Part shown: positions 1 through 8,169 of the stretch, in pieces
How the letters are laid out: each line of letters starts with the position of its first letter
How positions within the stretch are numbered: the first letter of the stretch is position 1
Assembly: GCF_000013745.1 (NCBI RefSeq)
Contig: NC_007925.1
Location: forward strand, 992,001 to 1,056,000
Length of the DNA: 64,000 nt
From: Rhodopseudomonas_A palustris_F
GTDB lineage: Bacteria > Pseudomonadota > Alphaproteobacteria > Rhizobiales > Xanthobacteraceae
Direction of reading: 5' to 3'
Program-made: the position numbers and the translations under genes
The notes under the pieces: model-generated
Database searches by the model: none
Told to the model about the DNA's origin: nothing
The model's input: the letters and a program-made list of their open reading frames with translations, nothing else

Positions 1-22
1 CTCGGAGAAACGTCCGCGTTCG

Positions 23-1480
23 ATGATCCGTATTTCCACGATATTCATCGCCATCTGCATGGTGCTGGTCTCCGCCTCGCTGGGCATGGTGCTGTATTCG
101 ATGGCCCGGTTCAGCTTCGGCGAATCGGCGTTGGTGGCGATGACCACGCTGACCTTTCTGGTGCTGTACAACGCGGTGGCGATGCGGCTGCGCGACCGCA
201 GCGACGTCTCCGGCCAGGTCGCCGATCTGTCGCGCGGCATCGGCGATCTGGCGCGGCAAGTCGCCGAATTCGGCCGAAGGCTGTCCGCCCTCGAGGGCCG
301 GGCGCCGGGCGCCGCCGCCGGTCACGGCCCGGACCAGACCCAGATCGTGCGCGACGAAATCAGCGAACTCGGCGCCATGGTCAAGCAATTGGCCAACACC
401 GTCGCCAGCCATGAGGACCTGCTGGCGGCGGCGTCAGCGCCGGCCGCGCCGGTGGCGCGACGGATGGAGGCGCCGCCGATCGTGGTGCCGCCGCGTGACG
501 GCGAGCCGGTCAGCGTCCAGATCGCCCCCACGGTGATCGCCGCGCCGGTCGGCGAGCCCGCCGCGCTGCAGCCGCCGCCGCTGCGCAGCGAGGCGCAACT
601 CGCGATCGCGGTGCGAAACGCCATCGAGGCCAATCGCGTCGACATCTATCTGCAGCCGATCGTCTCGCTGCCGCAGCGCAAGGTGCGGTTCTACGAGGCG
701 GTGACGCGGCTGCGCGACGACAGCGACAAGGTGCTGACCGCCGACGAGTTCATCCCCGCCGCGGAATCCGCGCAGCTGATGGGCAAGATCGACCACGCTT
801 TGCTGCTGCGCTGCATGCAGGTGCTGCGCCGGCTGATGGTGCGCAACAAGGAGGTCGGGGTGTTTTGCAACATCGCCGCCTCGACGCTGGCCAACGCCGA
901 CACCTTCGGCCAATGCCTGGAATTTCTCGAGGCCAACCGCGCGCTGGCCGGCTCCTTCATCATCGAGTTCAAGCAGGACGCGTTCCGCAATCTCGGGCCG
1001 ATGGAGATCGAACATGTCGCAGCATTGGCGCAGCGCGGCTATCGCTTCTCGATCGACCACGTCACCGACCTGCGGTTCGATCCGCGCGATATGGCCGATC
1101 GCGGCGTGCGCTTCATCAAGGTGCCTGCGGCGTTGATGCTGCAGAACGAAGCGCCGTCGGCCAACATCCATCCGGCGGATCTGTGCGATCTGCTCGGCCG
1201 CTTCGGCATCGATCTGATCGCCGAGCGGATCGAGGGCGAACGCGCGGTGGTCGACCTGTTGGATTTCGACGTCCGGTTCGGCCAGGGCTTCCTGTTCGCC
1301 GCACCCCGCCCGCTGCGGCCGGACGCCGCCACCAACGGCCATGCGGCGGTCGCGCCGAACCACGACCAACGGGCAAGTCATGACAGCACCAAGGCCTCAC
1401 GCACCGAGATCGGCCGGATCGATCCCAAGCGCGTCACCGGCAACGCCGCGCTGGTGCGCCGCTCCGCCAGCCCGAACTGA
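23..1480 (+). CDS. Membrane-anchored degenerate EAL-domain protein (TipF-like)
   Basis: Predicted inner-membrane protein of 485 residues with two hydrophobic segments in the first 55 residues, a coiled-coil/proline-rich linker (about 60-190) and an EAL domain (about 195-440). EAL domains hydrolyse or bind cyclic di-GMP. Here the signature is EAV rather than EAL (about residue 224), the conserved DDFGTG loop is replaced by DHVTDL (about 345), and the usual LKID strand reads IKVP, so catalysis is unlikely and binding or scaffolding is more plausible. This architecture (two membrane helices, coiled coil, degenerate EAL) resembles Caulobacter TipF, a c-di-GMP effector for flagellar assembly; the resemblance is by layout, not by search. 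The reading frame stays open to the left edge of the window, so the true start could lie upstream. The HAD gene follows after 15 bp. Confidence 0.8.
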   Translation: MIRISTIFIAICMVLVSASLGMVLYSMARFSFGESALVAMTTLTFLVLYNAVAMRLRDRSDVSGQVADLSRGIGDLARQVAEFGRRLSALEGRAPGAAAGHGPDQTQIVRDEISELGAMVKQLANTVASHEDLLAAASAPAAPVARRMEAPPIVVPPRDGEPVSVQIAPTVIAAPVGEPAALQPPPLRSEAQLAIAVRNAIEANRVDIYLQPIVSLPQRKVRFYEAVTRLRDDSDKVLTADEFIPAAESAQLMGKIDHALLLRCMQVLRRLMVRNKEVGVFCNIAASTLANADTFGQCLEFLEANRALAGSFIIEFKQDAFRNLGPMEIEHVAALAQRGYRFSIDHVTDLRFDPRDMADRGVRFIKVPAALMLQNEAPSANIHPADLCDLLGRFGIDLIAERIEGERAVVDLLDFDVRFGQGFLFAAPRPLRPDAATNGHAAVAPNHDQRASHDSTKASRTEIGRIDPKRVTGNAALVRRSASPN

Positions 1481-1495
1481 GCGGCGCAGCAGCCG

Positions 1496-2350
1496 ATGAC
1501 AATCTTGCGTTTTGTCGAGCATCTGAGCGAGCTGGTGGCCGACGTCGACGTCGTGCTCAGCGATATCTGGGGCGTCGTGCACAACGGGCTGGAGTCCTTC
1601 CCGGACGCCTGCGCGGCCTTGAAGACCGCGCGCGACCAGGGCCGCACGGTGATCCTGATCACCAACGCGCCGCGCCCGGCGGATTCGGTGCAGCGGCAGC
1701 TGCGCAAGCTCGGCGTCGCCGACGACAACTATGATGCGATCGTCTCGTCCGGCGACCTGACGCGGAATTACGTCGCCGCGCGCAACGGCCAGTCGGTGTT
1801 CTGGCTCGGCCCGGAGCGCGACAACTCGATCTATCGCGGGCTCGATGCGGTGTTCGCGCCGCTCGATCAGGCCGACTACATCGTCTGCACCGGCCCGTTC
1901 GACGACGAGACCGAATCCGCCGAGGACTATCGGGTGATGATGGGAGAGGCGCTGGCGCGCAAGCTGCCGCTGGTCTGCGCCAATCCCGACATCGTGGTGG
2001 AGCGCGGCGACCGGCTGGTGTATTGCGCCGGCGCGATCGCCGAATTGTATCGCGAGCTCGGCGGCGAGGTGATCTTCTACGGCAAGCCGCACCGGCCGAT
2101 CTACCAGCGCGCTCTGGCGATCGCGCAGGCGTTACGCGGAGCCCCGGTGCCGCTCGACCGGGTGCTGGCGATCGGCGATTCGGTGCGCACCGATCTCGCC
2201 GGCGCGCAGCGCTTCGGCATCGACTGCCTGTTCGTCACCCGCGGGATTCACGCCGCGGCGTTCGAGGGTCTCGACGGGCTGGATGCCTTGCAGGTGCGCG
2301 AATTGTTCGGCCACCCGCCGCGGGCGCTGACTCGCGAATTGCGCTGGTAG
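1496..2350 (+). CDS. HAD-superfamily class IIA sugar-phosphatase-like hydrolase (TIGR01459 type)
   Basis: Soluble 284-residue HAD hydrolase. The N-terminal motif I is VVLSDIWGVVHNG, with the nucleophile Asp and the DxWG form typical of the NagD/phosphoglycolate-phosphatase-like IIA subclass. Motif II is ILITNAPRP, and the C-terminal motifs include GKPHRPIY (Lys) and LAIGDSVRTDLAGAQ (metal-binding acid). The length and the DIWGVVHNG signature match the TIGR01459 family common in Rhizobiales, whose physiological substrate is not established. It starts 15 bp after the EAL gene and may be co-transcribed with it. A palindromic repeat follows the stop. Confidence 0.85.
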   Translation: MTILRFVEHLSELVADVDVVLSDIWGVVHNGLESFPDACAALKTARDQGRTVILITNAPRPADSVQRQLRKLGVADDNYDAIVSSGDLTRNYVAARNGQSVFWLGPERDNSIYRGLDAVFAPLDQADYIVCTGPFDDETESAEDYRVMMGEALARKLPLVCANPDIVVERGDRLVYCAGAIAELYRELGGEVIFYGKPHRPIYQRALAIAQALRGAPVPLDRVLAIGDSVRTDLAGAQRFGIDCLFVTRGIHAAAFEGLDGLDALQVRELFGHPPRALTRELRW

Positions 2351-2434
2351 GGCGCGGCCAAGCCACGCAGGCCCTACTTCCTCATGGGAGCCGGCTCTGC
2401 ACCGGTGACGTTGCGAAAGTCACCGACCTCTCCG

Positions 2435-2524
2435 CGTCATGGCCGGGCTTGTCCCGGCCATCCACGGAAACAGGCAAGGCCTCCCGTGTGGGCGTGGATG
2501 GCCGCGACGAGCGCGGCCATGACG
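2435..2524. repeat. Palindromic intergenic repeat, family A (copy 1)
   Basis: About 90 bp made of two inverted arms of about 30 nt (CGTCATGGCCG at the left end, CGGCCATGACG at the right end), separated by a short variable centre. A second copy lies at 32003-32090 with nearly the same arms. It looks like a REP/BIME-type element. Confidence 0.75.
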
Positions 2525-2548
2525 TGGTGAGCGAAGTGACGGACAGAA

Positions 2549-2566
2549 TCGCCGCATGTGCGGCGA
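2549..2566 (-). terminator. Possible hairpin terminator of the CheY-like gene
   Basis: TCGCCGCA and TGCGGCGA form an 8-bp stem around a 2-nt centre, 12 bp past the stop of the receiver gene on the minus strand. Only a weak T-rich stretch follows, so its role as a terminator is uncertain. Confidence 0.35.
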
Positions 2567-2578
2567 GCTTCCAGAGTT

Positions 2579-2974
2579 TTACGCCGGCACGTGATCCGGG
2601 AACACGGCTTCGATCTTGGTCTTCAGCGTCGCGGCGTTGAACGGCTTGACGATGTAGTTGTTGACGCCGGCCTTCTTGGCGGCGATCACGTTCTCGGTCT
2701 TGGATTCCGCGGTGATCATGATGAACGGGGTCATCGCCAGGTTGGGATCGGCGCGGACTTCCTTGAGCAGGTCGTAGCCGGTCATCGGCTCCATGTTCCA
2801 ATCCGAGATCACCAGGCCGTATTTCTTGGTGCGCATCTTGGCCAGCGCCGCCGAGCCGTCGCTGGCGTCGTCGATGTCCTGGAAGCCGAGCTGCTTGAGC
2901 AGATTGCGAATGATGCGGATCATGGTGTTGTAGTCATCGACCACCAGAACCGTCATCGACAGATCGACCGCCAT
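2579..2974 (-). CDS. CheY-like single-domain response regulator
   Basis: Stand-alone receiver domain of 131 residues with no output domain. The acidic pair D13-D14, phospho-acceptor D58 (VISDWNM), T88 (ITAE), Y107 and K110 (YIVKPF) are all present, so it should be phosphorylated and switch normally. The sequence (MTVLVVDDYNTMIRIIRNLL at the start) is of the CheY type that binds a motor switch or acts as a phosphate sink. The start at 2974 is chosen because GGTGGGAG lies just upstream; a longer in-frame start at 3016 has no such site and would add 14 non-conserved residues. No kinase or chemotaxis gene is adjacent, so its partner is unknown. Confidence 0.85.
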   Translation of the reverse strand: MAVDLSMTVLVVDDYNTMIRIIRNLLKQLGFQDIDDASDGSAALAKMRTKKYGLVISDWNMEPMTGYDLLKEVRADPNLAMTPFIMITAESKTENVIAAKKAGVNNYIVKPFNAATLKTKIEAVFPDHVPA

Positions 2975-3357
2975 CTTGAACTCCCACCGCGCACGACGAA
3001 GGTGCGTCGAAATCAATGAACAACTGCCGGTCAGGCCGACACACCTGAAGACAAGACCTGAGAACGACTTGCCTTCCTTCAGACGTAAGAACTAGCACCG
3101 GTGGTTAAACAGCCCGTTAACCCCCCGACACCGTTGCAGCTGCGGCGCGCGGCGCGGGCGTCGGCCGGGGGGCAGCTGGATCGGTCTGGTGCGGCCCTGC
3201 TGCCAATGCCACGCAGCTGAAACAAGCCTAATTTTCCGTCAATGCGGCTGGCTCCAAGCCGGCCGTGGCCCTGAAAAACCGAGCGGATCGCGGTTTGACG
3301 GCTGATCGGCCGCAAAACCGGTTTCCCCGGTCGCGGAAACCGCGCTACTGCTTCGCC
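2975..3357. other. Divergent intergenic region between cheY-like gene and rlmJ
   Basis: 383 bp without a convincing gene. It should hold the promoters of both flanking genes. An inverted repeat GGTTAA-N8-TTAACC lies at 3103-3122, about 130 bp upstream of the receiver gene. It resembles a CtrA site but the spacing between TTAA cores is 8 rather than the usual 7, so it is not called as one. Confidence 0.4.
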
Positions 3358-4218
3358 ATGAATTACCGCCACGCCTTCCATGCCGGAAGTTTCGCCGACG
3401 TCATCAAGCACCTCGTGCTGGTGCGTATCCTGACCTATCTGCAGGAAAAACCCGCGCCGTTCCGGGTCATCGACAGCCATGCCGGCGCCGGGGTCTATGA
3501 CCTCGCCGGCGACGAGGCCAGCCGCAGCGGCGAATGGCTGACCGGGATCGCCCGGATCATGCAGGCGCGGTTCTCCGAGAAGGCCGCGCCGCTGGTGGCG
3601 CCCTACCTCGACATCGTCCGCGCCTTCAACCCGCAGCGCGAACTGACCACCTATCCGGGCTCGCCCTTGATCGCCCGGGCGTTGCTGCGGCCGCAGGACA
3701 GCCTGGTGGCCTGCGAGGTCGAACTCACCGCGCGCAAGCGGCTGATCAAGGCGCTGCACCGCGACACCCAGGCCAAGGTGGTCGATCTCGACGGCTGGGT
3801 CGGCCTGCCGGCCTTCGTGCCGCCGAAGGAGCGCCGCGGGCTGGTGCTGATCGACCCGCCCTATGAGCGCAAGGACGAGTTCGAGCAGGTCGCGGATGGG
3901 TTTTCCGCCGCCTTCGCGAAATGGCCGAGCGGCTGCTATCTGATCTGGTATCCGGTGAAAAGCCGGCGGGCGACCGACGCGCTGGCCCGCCATGTCGCCG
4001 AGGTGGCGAGCCAGGCGCCGACCCCGGGCAGCTGCCTGCGGCTGGAGTTCAGCATCGCGCCGCAGAGCGCCGAGGCCGGGCTGGTGTCGACCGGGCTGTT
4101 GATCGTCAACCCGCCCTGGACGCTGGCGGCCGAGCTGAAAATCATCCTGCCCGAGCTGGAAAAGCCGCTCGGCCTCGGCGGCGCCGGCCGGTTCAGGCTG
4201 GAAGTGGCCAAGCCCTAA
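3358..4218 (+). CDS. rlmJ: 23S rRNA (adenine2030-N6)-methyltransferase RlmJ
   Basis: SAM-dependent methyltransferase that makes m6A2030 in 23S rRNA; cytoplasmic, 286 residues. The start MNYRHAFHAGSFADVIKH is the invariant N-terminus of the RlmJ/ComJ (DUF519) family and fixes the ATG at 3358 rather than the open frame further upstream. The catalytic motif DPPY is at about residue 165 (LVLIDPPYERKDEF), preceded by the SAM-binding HAGAGVYDL segment. The last codons (Val-Ala-Lys-Pro-stop) are the first unit of a tandem repeat that continues into the intergenic region. Confidence 0.92.
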   Translation: MNYRHAFHAGSFADVIKHLVLVRILTYLQEKPAPFRVIDSHAGAGVYDLAGDEASRSGEWLTGIARIMQARFSEKAAPLVAPYLDIVRAFNPQRELTTYPGSPLIARALLRPQDSLVACEVELTARKRLIKALHRDTQAKVVDLDGWVGLPAFVPPKERRGLVLIDPPYERKDEFEQVADGFSAAFAKWPSGCYLIWYPVKSRRATDALARHVAEVASQAPTPGSCLRLEFSIAPQSAEAGLVSTGLLIVNPPWTLAAELKIILPELEKPLGLGGAGRFRLEVAKP

Positions 4219-4277
4219 GTGGCCAAACCTTAAGTGACCAGCCTTGAGTGACCAAGCCATAAGTGGCTAAGCCTTGA
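4204..4277 (+). repeat. 15-bp tandem repeat built from the rlmJ stop region
   Basis: Five head-to-tail units beginning with GTGGCCAAGCCCTAA (4204-4218, the last five codons of rlmJ). The following units are at 4219-4233, 4234-4247 (14 bp), 4248-4262 and 4263-4277. Each unit starts GTG and ends TAA or TGA, so the gene end has been copied with its stop codon. Confidence 0.85.
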
Positions 4278-4544
4278 GCAGGTATCACGGTCAGATGCGA
4301 AAAGTCGCAACTGATGGTAGGCAACCCGCAATGAACCGTATTATGCTTACGACTATTGGACTGGCTTGACGTTCCGCTTCCGCAAATGGGGGCGGCGGAG
4401 TGATACGGCCCGAGGGCGCTTTTGAACCGGCAGGCGACAGCTCTGCCCCGCTCGCACGGCCCAGCTTTCCGAACAGCGCAATGACCGGTCGAGCCGCCGC
4501 GCGCGCGCGGCGGGGAAAGCAATGCGGGGGAAGGGAGTTTCCCG
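4278..4544. other. Leader region of the cold-shock gene
   Basis: Together with the tandem repeat this makes 326 bp between rlmJ and the cold-shock gene. After the repeat there is an AT-richer stretch (about 4280-4370) that could hold a promoter, then a GC-rich untranslated region ending in a good ribosome-binding site (GAAGGGAG) before 4545. Long 5' leaders are common for csp genes; no specific RNA element could be identified. Confidence 0.35.
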
Positions 4545-4757
4545 ATGGCGATGACGGGAACGGTCAAGTTCTTCAACGGTGAGCGCGGCTACGGATTCAT
4601 CAAGCCGGACGACGGCGGCCGCGACGTGTTCGTGCACATCACCGCGGTGGAGCGCGCCGGGTTGAAGGACCTGATCGAAGGGCAGCGGATCAGCTTCGAA
4701 GTCGAGCCGGACAAGAAGGGCAAGGGCCCCAAGGCGGTCAATCTGGTGCTGTCCTGA
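4545..4757 (+). CDS. Cold-shock domain protein (CspA family)
   Basis: 70-residue single cold-shock domain, an OB-fold protein that binds single-stranded RNA/DNA and acts as an RNA chaperone. RNP1 is GYGFIKPD (with an acidic insertion DDGGRD typical of alphaproteobacterial Csps) and RNP2 is VFVHI. The length is standard. The ribosome-binding site GAAGGGAG sits about 6 nt upstream of the ATG. It is monocistronic, followed by palindromic repeats and a large perfect hairpin. Confidence 0.93.
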   Translation: MAMTGTVKFFNGERGYGFIKPDDGGRDVFVHITAVERAGLKDLIEGQRISFEVEPDKKGKGPKAVNLVLS

Positions 4758-4767
4758 AACGCGTAGC

Positions 4768-4828
4768 CGTCATCCTGAGGAGCTCGGCGAAGCCCGCAGG
4801 GCGAAGCCGGGCGTCTCGAAGGATGACG
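4768..4828. repeat. Palindromic intergenic repeat, family B (copy 1)
   Basis: Begins CGTCATCCTGAGG and ends CTCGAAGGATGACG, with inner arms around GCGAAGCCCGCAGG. Related copies are at 11526-11579, 18994-19129 and 61924-62063. Confidence 0.75.
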
Positions 4829-4876
4829 ATCCAAGGATGACGGATCCGGGTACGTACTTGCAGCCCATCCTTCCAG

Positions 4877-4911
4877 GGCGCTTTGACGACGCGGGGCGTC
4901 GTCAAAGCGCC
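4877..4911. repeat. Perfect 16-bp inverted repeat (3-nt loop)
   Basis: GGCGCTTTGACGACGC (4877-4892) and its exact reverse complement (4896-4911) flank GGG. There is no T-tract on either side, so it is not a classical terminator. It sits in the 325-bp gap between the cold-shock gene and the porin gene, which otherwise holds only a family B repeat and the porin terminator. Confidence 0.8.
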
Positions 4912-5013
4912 GCCTCGGGATGGCGGCGGCGATGCGGCGCCGCCGCCAATTCAACGGCAAAGTCTGCTGCGCAGTAGCCGTCCGTTCGCCGAGTATTACT
5001 GCGCTCGCCGCAC

Positions 5014-5042
5014 AAAAAAATCCCGGCCGCAGAACGGCCGGG
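5014..5042 (-). terminator. Rho-independent terminator of the outer-membrane protein gene
   Basis: On the minus strand CCCGGCCG-TTCTG-CGGCCGGG is followed by seven T residues, about 40 bp past the stop of the porin gene. A classical strong terminator. Confidence 0.9.
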
Positions 5043-5082
5043 AGTTCGCTTCAGGTTGTTTTCTTGTCGCGAAGGGTTGTTG

Positions 5083-5706
5083 TTAGAAGTGGTAGTTGAC
5101 GCCGACCCGCAGGATGCCGAACTGATAGCTGTTCTGCACGCCGGTGATGCTGAAATTGCTTCCGCCGAGATCGACATAGAGATACTCGACCTTGGCGCTC
5201 CAATTCTGGTTCAGGCCGAATTCGGCGCCGGCGCCGATGGTCCAGCCGGCATTGGTGCTGGAATTCGACTGGCCGAAGCGCTCGCCCTTCAGTTCGCCGA
5301 AGGCAAGACCGCCGGTGGCGTAGACCAGCAGGTTGTCGAAGCTGTAGCCGGCCCGGCCGCGCACCGTCCCGAACCACGGGTTGGAGAACTTCCAGGACGC
5401 GAACGTATCGTCCGCGCCGGTGATCGCGATATCGCCTTCGAGGCCGTAGACGAATTGCCCCGACTGCCAATTGTAGCCGGCCTGCACGCCGCCGGCGACG
5501 CCCGACGGCTCGGTCGCGCTGTTGTGGACGTCGCCCCAGGCATAACCCAGGTTGCCGCCGAGATAGGGGCCGGCCCAGCTATGGGCGTTGAGCGGCTGAT
5601 ACACCGTGTAGGGCGCGCGCGAGCCGCCGTAGGGCAGATCCGCCGCTTGCGCCGAACTCAGGCCCGCGGCCAGCACGGCCGCCGTCGCAATCGCAATCTT
5701 GCTCAT
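5083..5706 (-). CDS. Outer-membrane beta-barrel protein (Omp25/Omp31-like)
   Basis: Precursor of 207 residues with a Sec signal peptide (MSKIAIATAAVLAAGLSSAQA, cleavage after AQA) followed by ADLPYG and a small 8-strand barrel. Family hallmarks are WAGPYLGGNLGYAWGD near the N-terminus, alternating aromatic/glycine strands, VRGRAGYSFDNLLVYATGG, and the C-terminal strand GILRVGVNYHF ending in Phe. It matches the rhizobial Omp25/RopB-like outer-membrane proteins. The ATG at 5706 is chosen because CAAGGAG lies upstream and the signal peptide starts there; an upstream in-frame start at 5754 would precede the signal. It is transcribed alone and ends in a strong terminator. Confidence 0.9.
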   Translation of the reverse strand: MSKIAIATAAVLAAGLSSAQAADLPYGGSRAPYTVYQPLNAHSWAGPYLGGNLGYAWGDVHNSATEPSGVAGGVQAGYNWQSGQFVYGLEGDIAITGADDTFASWKFSNPWFGTVRGRAGYSFDNLLVYATGGLAFGELKGERFGQSNSSTNAGWTIGAGAEFGLNQNWSAKVEYLYVDLGGSNFSITGVQNSYQFGILRVGVNYHF

Positions 5707-5968
5707 CTCGACACTCCTTGACGCTGCGTCGGGCGTGGGACAACCGACGGGCAAAGAAGACCCGGATGGTTACGGAATGCTCTCTTTTACCGCTAAGATT
5801 TATCGAGAGTTTTAAGTTAAGCGGTTGTTAAAGCGCCGCGCGACCCCGGTATCGACCAGTATTGATGTTTAAGAGATCCTTACTTTTGCGCTCTGCCGGC
5901 CGCCGCGGCCGTTCCGCCGTGGTGCTGCGCGCTGGCAGTCGCGGCCGCGAAGGCCTAAATTTGGCCGG

Positions 5969-8068
5969 ATGATTCAACACCCCACCGACACCCCCGAGGT
6001 CGCGGCCGACGCCGCGGCGGAACCCGAACGCGCCGCCGGCGCCGCGGGCGCGACGCCGCAGCCGTCGCAGGACGCGGTCGAACCCGCCGCTGACGTCGAT
6101 GCCGCGACCGCAAGCCTCGCTGCCGAGGACGACGACGAGCCGGTTCTGCCGCAGGTTCCCGAGGAGGCCGGCGACGAGGTGGCGGCGGGGCCGCTCGCCA
6201 TTGGCCGCTCGGCAATCGCGCAGGCGGTGCGGCTCGCTCCGACCTCGCCCGGCGTCTACCGGATGCTGAACGCCGCCTCCGACGTGCTCTATGTCGGCAA
6301 GGCCAAGAACGTGAAGAAGCGGCTGGCGTCTTACGCGCGGCCGACCGGCCATGTGGTGCGGATCTCGCGGATGATCGCCGCCACCGTCAGCGTCGAGATC
6401 ATCTCCACCGCCACCGAGACCGAGGCGCTGCTGCTCGAAGCCAATCTGATCAAGCAGCTGCGGCCGCGCTTCAACGTGCTGTTGCGCGACGACAAGTCGT
6501 TTCCCTACATCCTGATCACCGGCGACCATTGGGCGCCGCAGATCATCAAGCATCGCGGCGCGCAGTCGCGTCCCGGGCGCTATTTCGGGCCGTTCGCTTC
6601 GGTGGGCTCCGTCAACCGCACCATCACCGCGCTGCAGCGCGCGTTCCTGATGCGCTCCTGCACCGACGCGTTCTTCGAGAGCCGGACCCGGCCGTGCCTG
6701 TTGTACCAGATCAAGCGCTGCGCCGGCCCCTGCACCGGCGAGATCGATTTTCCCGGCTACACCGCGCTGGTGCGCGAGGCGACCGACTTCCTCTCCGGCC
6801 GCAGCCGGCTGGTGAAGCAGGAACTCGCCGGCGAGATGGAGAAGGCGTCGGCCGAGCTCGAGTTCGAAACCGCCGCGTTGTACCGCGATCGCCTCGCCGC
6901 GTTGTCGGCGATCCAGTCGCAGCAGGGCATCAATCCGCGCACCGTGGAAGAAGCCGACGTGTTCGCCATCCACCAGGAGGGCGGTTACTTCTGCGTCGAG
7001 GTGTTCTTCTTCCGCACCGGGCAGAACTGGGGCAACCGGGCGTATTTCCCGCGCGCCGAAAAGACGTTCACGGTCGAGGAGGTGCTGGCCGCGTTCCTGG
7101 CGCAGTTCTACGACGACAAGGCGCCGCCGAAGCAGATCCTGCTGTCGCACCGAATCGAGGAATGCGAATTGCTGGCCGAGGCGCTGTGCATCAAGTCCGG
7201 CCACAAGGTGGAAATTCTCACCCCGCAGCGCGGCGAGAAGAAGGAACTGGTCGGCCACGCGCTGACCAATGCGCGCGAGGCGCTGGGCCGCAAGCTCGCC
7301 GATACCGCGACGCAAACCCGGCTGCTGCAGGGCCTGGTCACCACGCTCAAGCTGCCGCATACGCCGAAGCGCATCGAGGTTTACGACAACAGCCACATCC
7401 AGGGCACCAACGCGGTCGGCGCGATGATCGTCGCGGGGCCGGACGGTTTCATCAAGAACCAGTACCGCAAGTTCAACATCCGCTCCGAGGGCATTACCCC
7501 GGGCGACGATTACGGCATGATGCGCGAGGTCTTGGAGCGCCGCTTCAAGCGGCTGCTGGCGCCGCCGCCGGAGGCCGAGGCGGGAAAGCCGAAGCCCGAC
7601 GACGAGGTGCCGCAATGGCCGGATCTGGTGATCATCGACGGCGGCCGCGGCCAGCTCAACGCGGTTCAGGAGATCTTTCAGGCGTTGGGGCTGTCGACCG
7701 TGACTTTGATGGCGGTGGCCAAGGGGCCGGACCGCGACGCCGGGCGCGAAACCCTGTTCATGCCGGATCGGTTGCCGATCAAGCTGGAGCCGCGCGATCC
7801 GGTGCTGTATTTTATCCAGCGGCTGCGCGACGAGGCGCACCGCTTCGTGATCGGGTCGCATCGCAAGCTGCGCAAGAAGGATATTCGCGAGGCCGGGTTG
7901 CAGGAGATTCCCGGCATTGGGCCGTCACGCAAACGTGCTTTGCTGCACCACTTCGGGACCTTGAAAGAGATCGAACGCGCCTCGCTCGGCGACCTCGGCA
8001 AGGTTCCGGGCATCAGCGCCGAAAGCGCCAAACGGATTTTCGATTATTTCCACCCCCAACCGGGCTAG
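5969..8068 (+). CDS. uvrC: Excinuclease ABC subunit C
   Basis: Nucleotide-excision-repair nuclease that makes both incisions around UvrB-bound damage. 699 residues: an acidic Ala/Glu/Asp-rich extension of about 80 residues absent from typical UvrC, a GIY-YIG nuclease domain (SPGVYRM...VLYVGKAKNVKKRL, about 92-120), a Cys-containing segment (CLLYQIKRCAGPCTGEI), a UVR motif that binds UvrB (about 280-315), an RNase H-like C-terminal nuclease domain (IEVYDNSHIQGTNAVGAMIV; LVIIDGGRGQLNAV), and a tandem helix-hairpin-helix (LQEIPGIGPSRKRALLHHFG; GKVPGISAESAKRI). All catalytic elements look intact. It is followed after about 100 bp by pgsA-moaD-moaE-prmB on the same strand. Confidence 0.96.
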   Translation: MIQHPTDTPEVAADAAAEPERAAGAAGATPQPSQDAVEPAADVDAATASLAAEDDDEPVLPQVPEEAGDEVAAGPLAIGRSAIAQAVRLAPTSPGVYRMLNAASDVLYVGKAKNVKKRLASYARPTGHVVRISRMIAATVSVEIISTATETEALLLEANLIKQLRPRFNVLLRDDKSFPYILITGDHWAPQIIKHRGAQSRPGRYFGPFASVGSVNRTITALQRAFLMRSCTDAFFESRTRPCLLYQIKRCAGPCTGEIDFPGYTALVREATDFLSGRSRLVKQELAGEMEKASAELEFETAALYRDRLAALSAIQSQQGINPRTVEEADVFAIHQEGGYFCVEVFFFRTGQNWGNRAYFPRAEKTFTVEEVLAAFLAQFYDDKAPPKQILLSHRIEECELLAEALCIKSGHKVEILTPQRGEKKELVGHALTNAREALGRKLADTATQTRLLQGLVTTLKLPHTPKRIEVYDNSHIQGTNAVGAMIVAGPDGFIKNQYRKFNIRSEGITPGDDYGMMREVLERRFKRLLAPPPEAEAGKPKPDDEVPQWPDLVIIDGGRGQLNAVQEIFQALGLSTVTLMAVAKGPDRDAGRETLFMPDRLPIKLEPRDPVLYFIQRLRDEAHRFVIGSHRKLRKKDIREAGLQEIPGIGPSRKRALLHHFGTLKEIERASLGDLGKVPGISAESAKRIFDYFHPQPG

Positions 8069-8169
8069 GGATTGTGCCCGGATCGGACTAAAACCGGCGC
8101 GCGCCGGGTCCTCACCTTTTGGGTCGGGGAGTGGTTGACCTTCAAGCTTGGGCAGTATTGGTAAGGCGG

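Noticed and set aside
434..1381. Long reading frame on the minus strand opposite the EAL gene
   Set aside because: It is an antisense shadow produced by GC-rich codon bias; its product is His/Arg/Gln-rich without any domain.
3103..3122. CtrA-binding site upstream of the CheY-like gene
   Set aside because: GGTTAA-N8-TTAACC has 8 nt between TTAA cores, while CtrA sites need 7; kept only as an inverted repeat.
5828..7861. 677-residue minus-strand frame opposite uvrC
   Set aside because: The composition is typical of antisense frames (RHRQR-type runs); uvrC on the other strand is certain.
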